A stretch of 6,720 nt of DNA, taken from contig DFGJ01000019.1 in the NCBI GenBank assembly GCA_002372375.1, positions 1-6,720 of the forward strand. The letters run 5' to 3'. The DNA is from Ruminococcaceae bacterium UBA3753. Lineage in GTDB: Bacteria > Bacillota > Clostridia > Oscillospirales > Acutalibacteraceae. The notes below the pieces were generated by a model, which saw only the letters and a program-made list of their open reading frames with translations, searched no databases and had not been told where the DNA came from. The translations under genes were made by a program, and so were the position numbers. Of this stretch, positions 3,999 through 6,720 are shown one piece after another. Position 1 is the stretch's first letter. Each line of letters starts with the position of its first letter.

Positions 3999-5666
3999 AT
4001 GAAGATTAAAAGTATAAAAATCATGTCTTTATTTTTATCTGGTATGATGTTTTTTAGTAGTACACCAGTTTATGCGGATTTTGCAATTGGCCTAAATTCA
4101 ACTGGTAATTCAGAAGAATATGTAGAATATGAAGAACACGAATTTACAGACAAAACAGGTGATAGTTTTAAAACACTCGTATATGCACAAGTTGCATCTT
4201 CATATAAAGTAACTATACCAAAAGTTATAGTCCTTTCTGGTGTATCTAAAAGAGCTAATTATTACGTAAAAGTAGAAGGTGATTTAGCAGCCGATGAAAT
4301 ACTTTATGTAGTCCCCGATAATACAGTCGATTTGTATTCAAATAATAAATCTATGCAAACAGGAACCATTACGCAAGATATCATATCTTGGTGCTGGTTC
4401 GAAATGAATAACTTGGCAAATGGGCAAGTTATAGCAGATGGTATTACAGCAGGTAAATGGTCAGGTAACTTCAACTTTAATATACATATAGAAAAAACTG
4501 GCGGTGAACTAGTTTTAGGTGATTTAATTATCCCACCAGTTGAAGATTGGGATGAAAGCGACCCTACTGAATTAAATTTATCACCAAATGATACAAAAAC
4601 TTTGGATTTACCAGAAGATGCAGAAGCTGTATCTAGCGATGAAAATATTGTCAAAATAGAAGATGATAAAATAATAACTGTTGGACCTGGTGAAGCAGAA
4701 ATTACAATAACCAAAGATGAAAAAACATATAAAATTTTAGTTAATGTAGTTAATCCAAATAGTGTACTTTACAAAGCTGTTGGTAAAGAATCTAAAACTG
4801 TTACAGTTGATAAAGATGGAACATATAAATTAACTGTTGCTGCTTCGCCTGGACAATATGCTTGGGGTCATCACCTTTGTCCAGATGTTTCCGATGGGCA
4901 CGGTGGACCAGAATTAGCTTTTTACACAGTTGGTGGTACTGGTGAAATTAAAAGTGTATTAATTTATTTAAAAAAAGGGACTACTTTAACTTTAAATTCA
5001 AATACACAAGACGGAAATGAAGGAAGTAGTTGGAGATTTAATGCGCAAGCAGGTTCACCAGCAGCACGTTTCGGATATCCTAATTCATACATTTCTGTAA
5101 TGTCAGGAACTGGTGGTTCTGGTTCTTCGGCAACAATTGGCGATCAAGTTATTCTTTCATCAAAAGGTGGTGATGGTTCTGACGCCAGAGCAGGACTTCG
5201 TGGATGTGGATATTTGAAAACAGGTTCTAACTCCGACTGGACAAGTGGAAGAACTGCTACAAGCACGCCATTTGTAGCAGGCGGTGCAGGAGGCGGTTCC
5301 AGTTTTATAGCTTCTGACGAAGTACTTAATGAATTTGGTGCTTATTGGATTTCTGATTCATTAGAAAACACATTGTCATCAATCCAAGATATTTCAGAAG
5401 ATTCTTATAATTCTGGATTTGTATCGCTTGAATATGTATCCGCAAAATTGACGATTGATCCAAATGGTGGACAATACAATGGCTCTAGTGATTTTGTTAG
5501 TTTTAACATAACATCTGGAGCTACCAAGACATTAGATACACCAACTTGGGAAGGTCATACTTTTAAAGGCTGGGAAGTAGTAAAAGGTGGCAATAATGTT
5601 ATATTAACAGATAGTACAATCCAGGTAGGAACCCAAAGTATTATAATAAAAGCAATTTGGGAATAA
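3999..5666 (+). CDS. Secreted modular surface protein: Ig-like, glycine-rich and InlB B-repeat-like domains
   Basis: A 555-aa protein with a signal peptide (about 1-26, cleavage after VYA). Region 68-165 opens with SYKVTIPK and closes with AGKWSGNFNFNIHIE, a pattern seen in many Clostridia surface proteins. Residues 190-251 resemble a bacterial Ig-like group 2 (Big2) domain (SSDENIVKI, ITVGPGEAEITI). Residues 285-478 form a glycine- and serine-rich region with VAGGAGGGSSFI (426-437), recalling ALK-type glycine-rich modules. Residues 483-555 resemble an InlB B-repeat/Listeria-Bacteroides domain (DPNGG, GHTFKGWEV, ending KAIWE). There is no LPxTG-like motif, hydrophobic tail or basic tail, so it is probably released or held non-covalently. 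Its role is unknown; binding or adhesion is only a guess. AAAGGA (3982-3987) lies eleven bases before the ATG, a rather long spacing. Promoter 3887 and terminator 5675 make it monocistronic. Confidence 0.88.
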   Translation: MKIKSIKIMSLFLSGMMFFSSTPVYADFAIGLNSTGNSEEYVEYEEHEFTDKTGDSFKTLVYAQVASSYKVTIPKVIVLSGVSKRANYYVKVEGDLAADEILYVVPDNTVDLYSNNKSMQTGTITQDIISWCWFEMNNLANGQVIADGITAGKWSGNFNFNIHIEKTGGELVLGDLIIPPVEDWDESDPTELNLSPNDTKTLDLPEDAEAVSSDENIVKIEDDKIITVGPGEAEITITKDEKTYKILVNVVNPNSVLYKAVGKESKTVTVDKDGTYKLTVAASPGQYAWGHHLCPDVSDGHGGPELAFYTVGGTGEIKSVLIYLKKGTTLTLNSNTQDGNEGSSWRFNAQAGSPAARFGYPNSYISVMSGTGGSGSSATIGDQVILSSKGGDGSDARAGLRGCGYLKTGSNSDWTSGRTATSTPFVAGGAGGGSSFIASDEVLNEFGAYWISDSLENTLSSIQDISEDSYNSGFVSLEYVSAKLTIDPNGGQYNGSSDFVSFNITSGATKTLDTPTWEGHTFKGWEVVKGGNNVILTDSTIQVGTQSIIIKAIWE

Positions 5667-5674
5667 TAAATAAT

Positions 5675-5713
5675 AAGACGTTAGGGCATAGTGTCTTAGC
5701 GTCTTTATTTTTT
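5675..5713 (+). terminator. Intrinsic terminator of the secreted modular protein gene
   Basis: AAGACG (5675-5680) pairs with CGTCTT (5700-5705) and the stem continues inward to about 5686/5694 with three G-T wobbles. The tail is T-rich. It begins nine bases after the stop codon at 5664-5666. Confidence 0.75.
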
Positions 5714-5845
5714 AATTTTTTATTAATTTTTTATGTATAAAATATTAATATTTTTATTTTATTTTTAGTATTTTTAGATGACTTTTGACCACATCTAAAA
5801 CTGTCTTTTCTATCGTTTTATTTTCTTATAAATCATATTGATATA

Positions 5846-5869
5846 AGATTGTGGTTTTTAAAACAATCT
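5846..5869 (+). promoter_or_regulatory. Inverted repeat upstream of the SpaA-type gene
   Basis: AGATTGT (5846-5852) pairs perfectly with ACAATCT (5863-5869) across ten bases, about 40 bases before the start at 5909. It could be an operator or a leader stem. No convincing -35/-10 pair is found around it: TTGATA at 5838 has no -10 box at the right distance, and TATAAA at 5869 is only 14 bases from TTGTGG. Confidence 0.35.
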
Positions 5870-5908
5870 ATAAAATACAAAATTTTTTATATACAAAGGG
5901 GGACAAAA

Positions 5909-6720
5909 ATGTCTAGTAAAAGAAGTAAAAGGTTTATAGCTTTTGTGCTTAGTATTTTAATGCTACTTACTTCTATTCATTTTACGCATCTTTTTGCTGA
6001 TAGCGAAGATGAAGGTGAAAATAAGCCTAGTATTAGTACTACTTTTATAGATGAAGCAGAAGATCCCATTAAAAGCTTGAATGTTCAAGTTTATAAGATA
6101 GAAGGTTCTGCTGTATCTAAAGTGCAAACAGTTACGACCGATGCTAATGGTAAGTTAGATTTTGAAGTGGCAGTTGGTGAATATCTGCTAGTTCCAGATT
6201 TAACAAAACACACTATTCCAAACAATGCAACAGCATATATGACTGTTGGTGGAGTTTCGGGATTTTTGTTTAAGTCTAATGGTGGTGGAAAAAATCCTAC
6301 ACATGTTATACTTAACAACAGACTCGGTTCAATAAAATTTTTTAAAAAGGAAATAAGTACTGATCCAGATCAAAGTATTATATATCTTTCTGGGGCCACA
6401 TATGAATTGTACGATGAGAACAAAGAAAAAATCGCATCTGCAACAACTGATTCAAGTGGTTTAATTAATTTTCCTAACTTAAAATTTGGAAAATATTATG
6501 TTAAAGAAACAAAAGCTCCTGATGGATATGCAATTGATGGTACAGAATATGAACTTTTAGTTGCAAAAGAAGGTACAACATCAATAAATAAAGGATTTGT
6601 TGATGACTATAAAAAACATAACATCACAGTTTATAAACAAGATGAAGAAACTGGTGAACCATTAAGTGGTGCTAAAATAGGTCTTTATTTTGGTGAAGAA
6701 TTAAAAGAAACCAAAATAAC
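5909..6720 (+). CDS. SpaA/Cna-B-type surface adhesin or pilin, 3' end beyond window
   Basis: An open frame from ATG 5909 to the window edge without a stop, 270 codons visible. AAAGGGGGA (5896-5904) is the ribosome site. Residues 1-30 are a signal peptide: basic SSKRSKR, a hydrophobic core, cleavage after LFA. A first, less typical prealbumin-like domain spans about 40-138 (TVTTDANGKLDFEVAVGEY). A second, clear SpaA domain spans 140-219: SIKFFKKE with candidate isopeptide lysines 146/147, LSGATYELYD, ATTDSSGLINFPNL, then VKETKAPDGY with Glu200, the residue that normally catalyses the Lys-Asn/Asp bond. A third begins at about 238 (ITVYKQDEETGEPLSGAKIGLY). Such proteins are sortase-anchored adhesins or pilins, so the class B sortase at 2827 is the natural partner. 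The C-terminal sorting signal is outside the window, so anchoring is inferred. Confidence 0.9.
   Translation, partial: MSSKRSKRFIAFVLSILMLLTSIHFTHLFADSEDEGENKPSISTTFIDEAEDPIKSLNVQVYKIEGSAVSKVQTVTTDANGKLDFEVAVGEYLLVPDLTKHTIPNNATAYMTVGGVSGFLFKSNGGGKNPTHVILNNRLGSIKFFKKEISTDPDQSIIYLSGATYELYDENKEKIASATTDSSGLINFPNLKFGKYYVKETKAPDGYAIDGTEYELLVAKEGTTSINKGFVDDYKKHNITVYKQDEETGEPLSGAKIGLYFGEELKETKI

Noticed and set aside
4304..4714. 136-codon reverse-strand open frame
   Set aside because: It is antisense to the signal-bearing 555-aa protein, has no ribosome site, and is Ser/Ile-rich as expected of a shadow.
6091..6318. 75-codon reverse-strand open frame
   Set aside because: It is antisense to the SpaA-type gene, which runs through it with a signal peptide and domain motifs.

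Overview
The window reads as a low-GC Gram-positive bacterium, probably an anaerobic Clostridia-type Bacillota. The grounds are AT-rich DNA (about 28-30% GC in hand-counted lines), strong AGGAGG-type ribosome sites, consensus sigma-A promoters, U-tailed intrinsic terminators and sortase/SpaA surface proteins. Every credible gene is on the + strand. No species can be named from this sequence alone.

Positions 1-1640 hold an IscB-type OMEGA locus. About 335 nt of densely paired non-coding DNA, best read as an omegaRNA (the HEARO class), ends at the ribosome site of an intact iscB gene (344-1630). IscB is the small RNA-guided RuvC/HNH nuclease family ancestral to Cas9. The 5' scaffold hairpin begins at base 1, so the guide segment and the true left end of the element lie just outside the window. 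No TnpA transposase is present. A hairpin across the iscB stop codon may be part of the right end, and a strong terminator follows at 1707-1736.

Positions 1747-2701 are a compact two-gene operon. It has a near-consensus promoter, an unrecognised 106-aa protein, then a secreted CAP/SCP-domain protein joined by a 4-bp ATGA overlap, and an intrinsic terminator.

Positions 2714-3631 carry a class B sortase with its own promoter, a 12-bp palindrome between -35 and -10, a terminator-like hairpin in the leader, and a terminator behind the gene. In sampled lines this gene is clearly more GC-rich (about 47%) than its neighbours, suggesting a separate origin.

Positions 3632-3886 contain no credible gene but hold three successive stem-loops, two of them terminator-like. 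This is the least explained part of the window. A good promoter at 3887-3915 then serves a 555-aa secreted modular protein (3999-5666). After another terminator, a SpaA/Cna-B-type surface protein starts at 5909 and runs off the right edge.

Functionally the right-hand two thirds look like a cell-surface island: a secreted CAP protein, a sortase, a modular secreted protein and a SpaA-type pilin or adhesin that the sortase could anchor or polymerise if its missing C-terminus carries a sorting signal. Such cargo is common on Clostridia integrative elements. The IscB/omegaRNA unit looks like an independent mobile passenger next to it.
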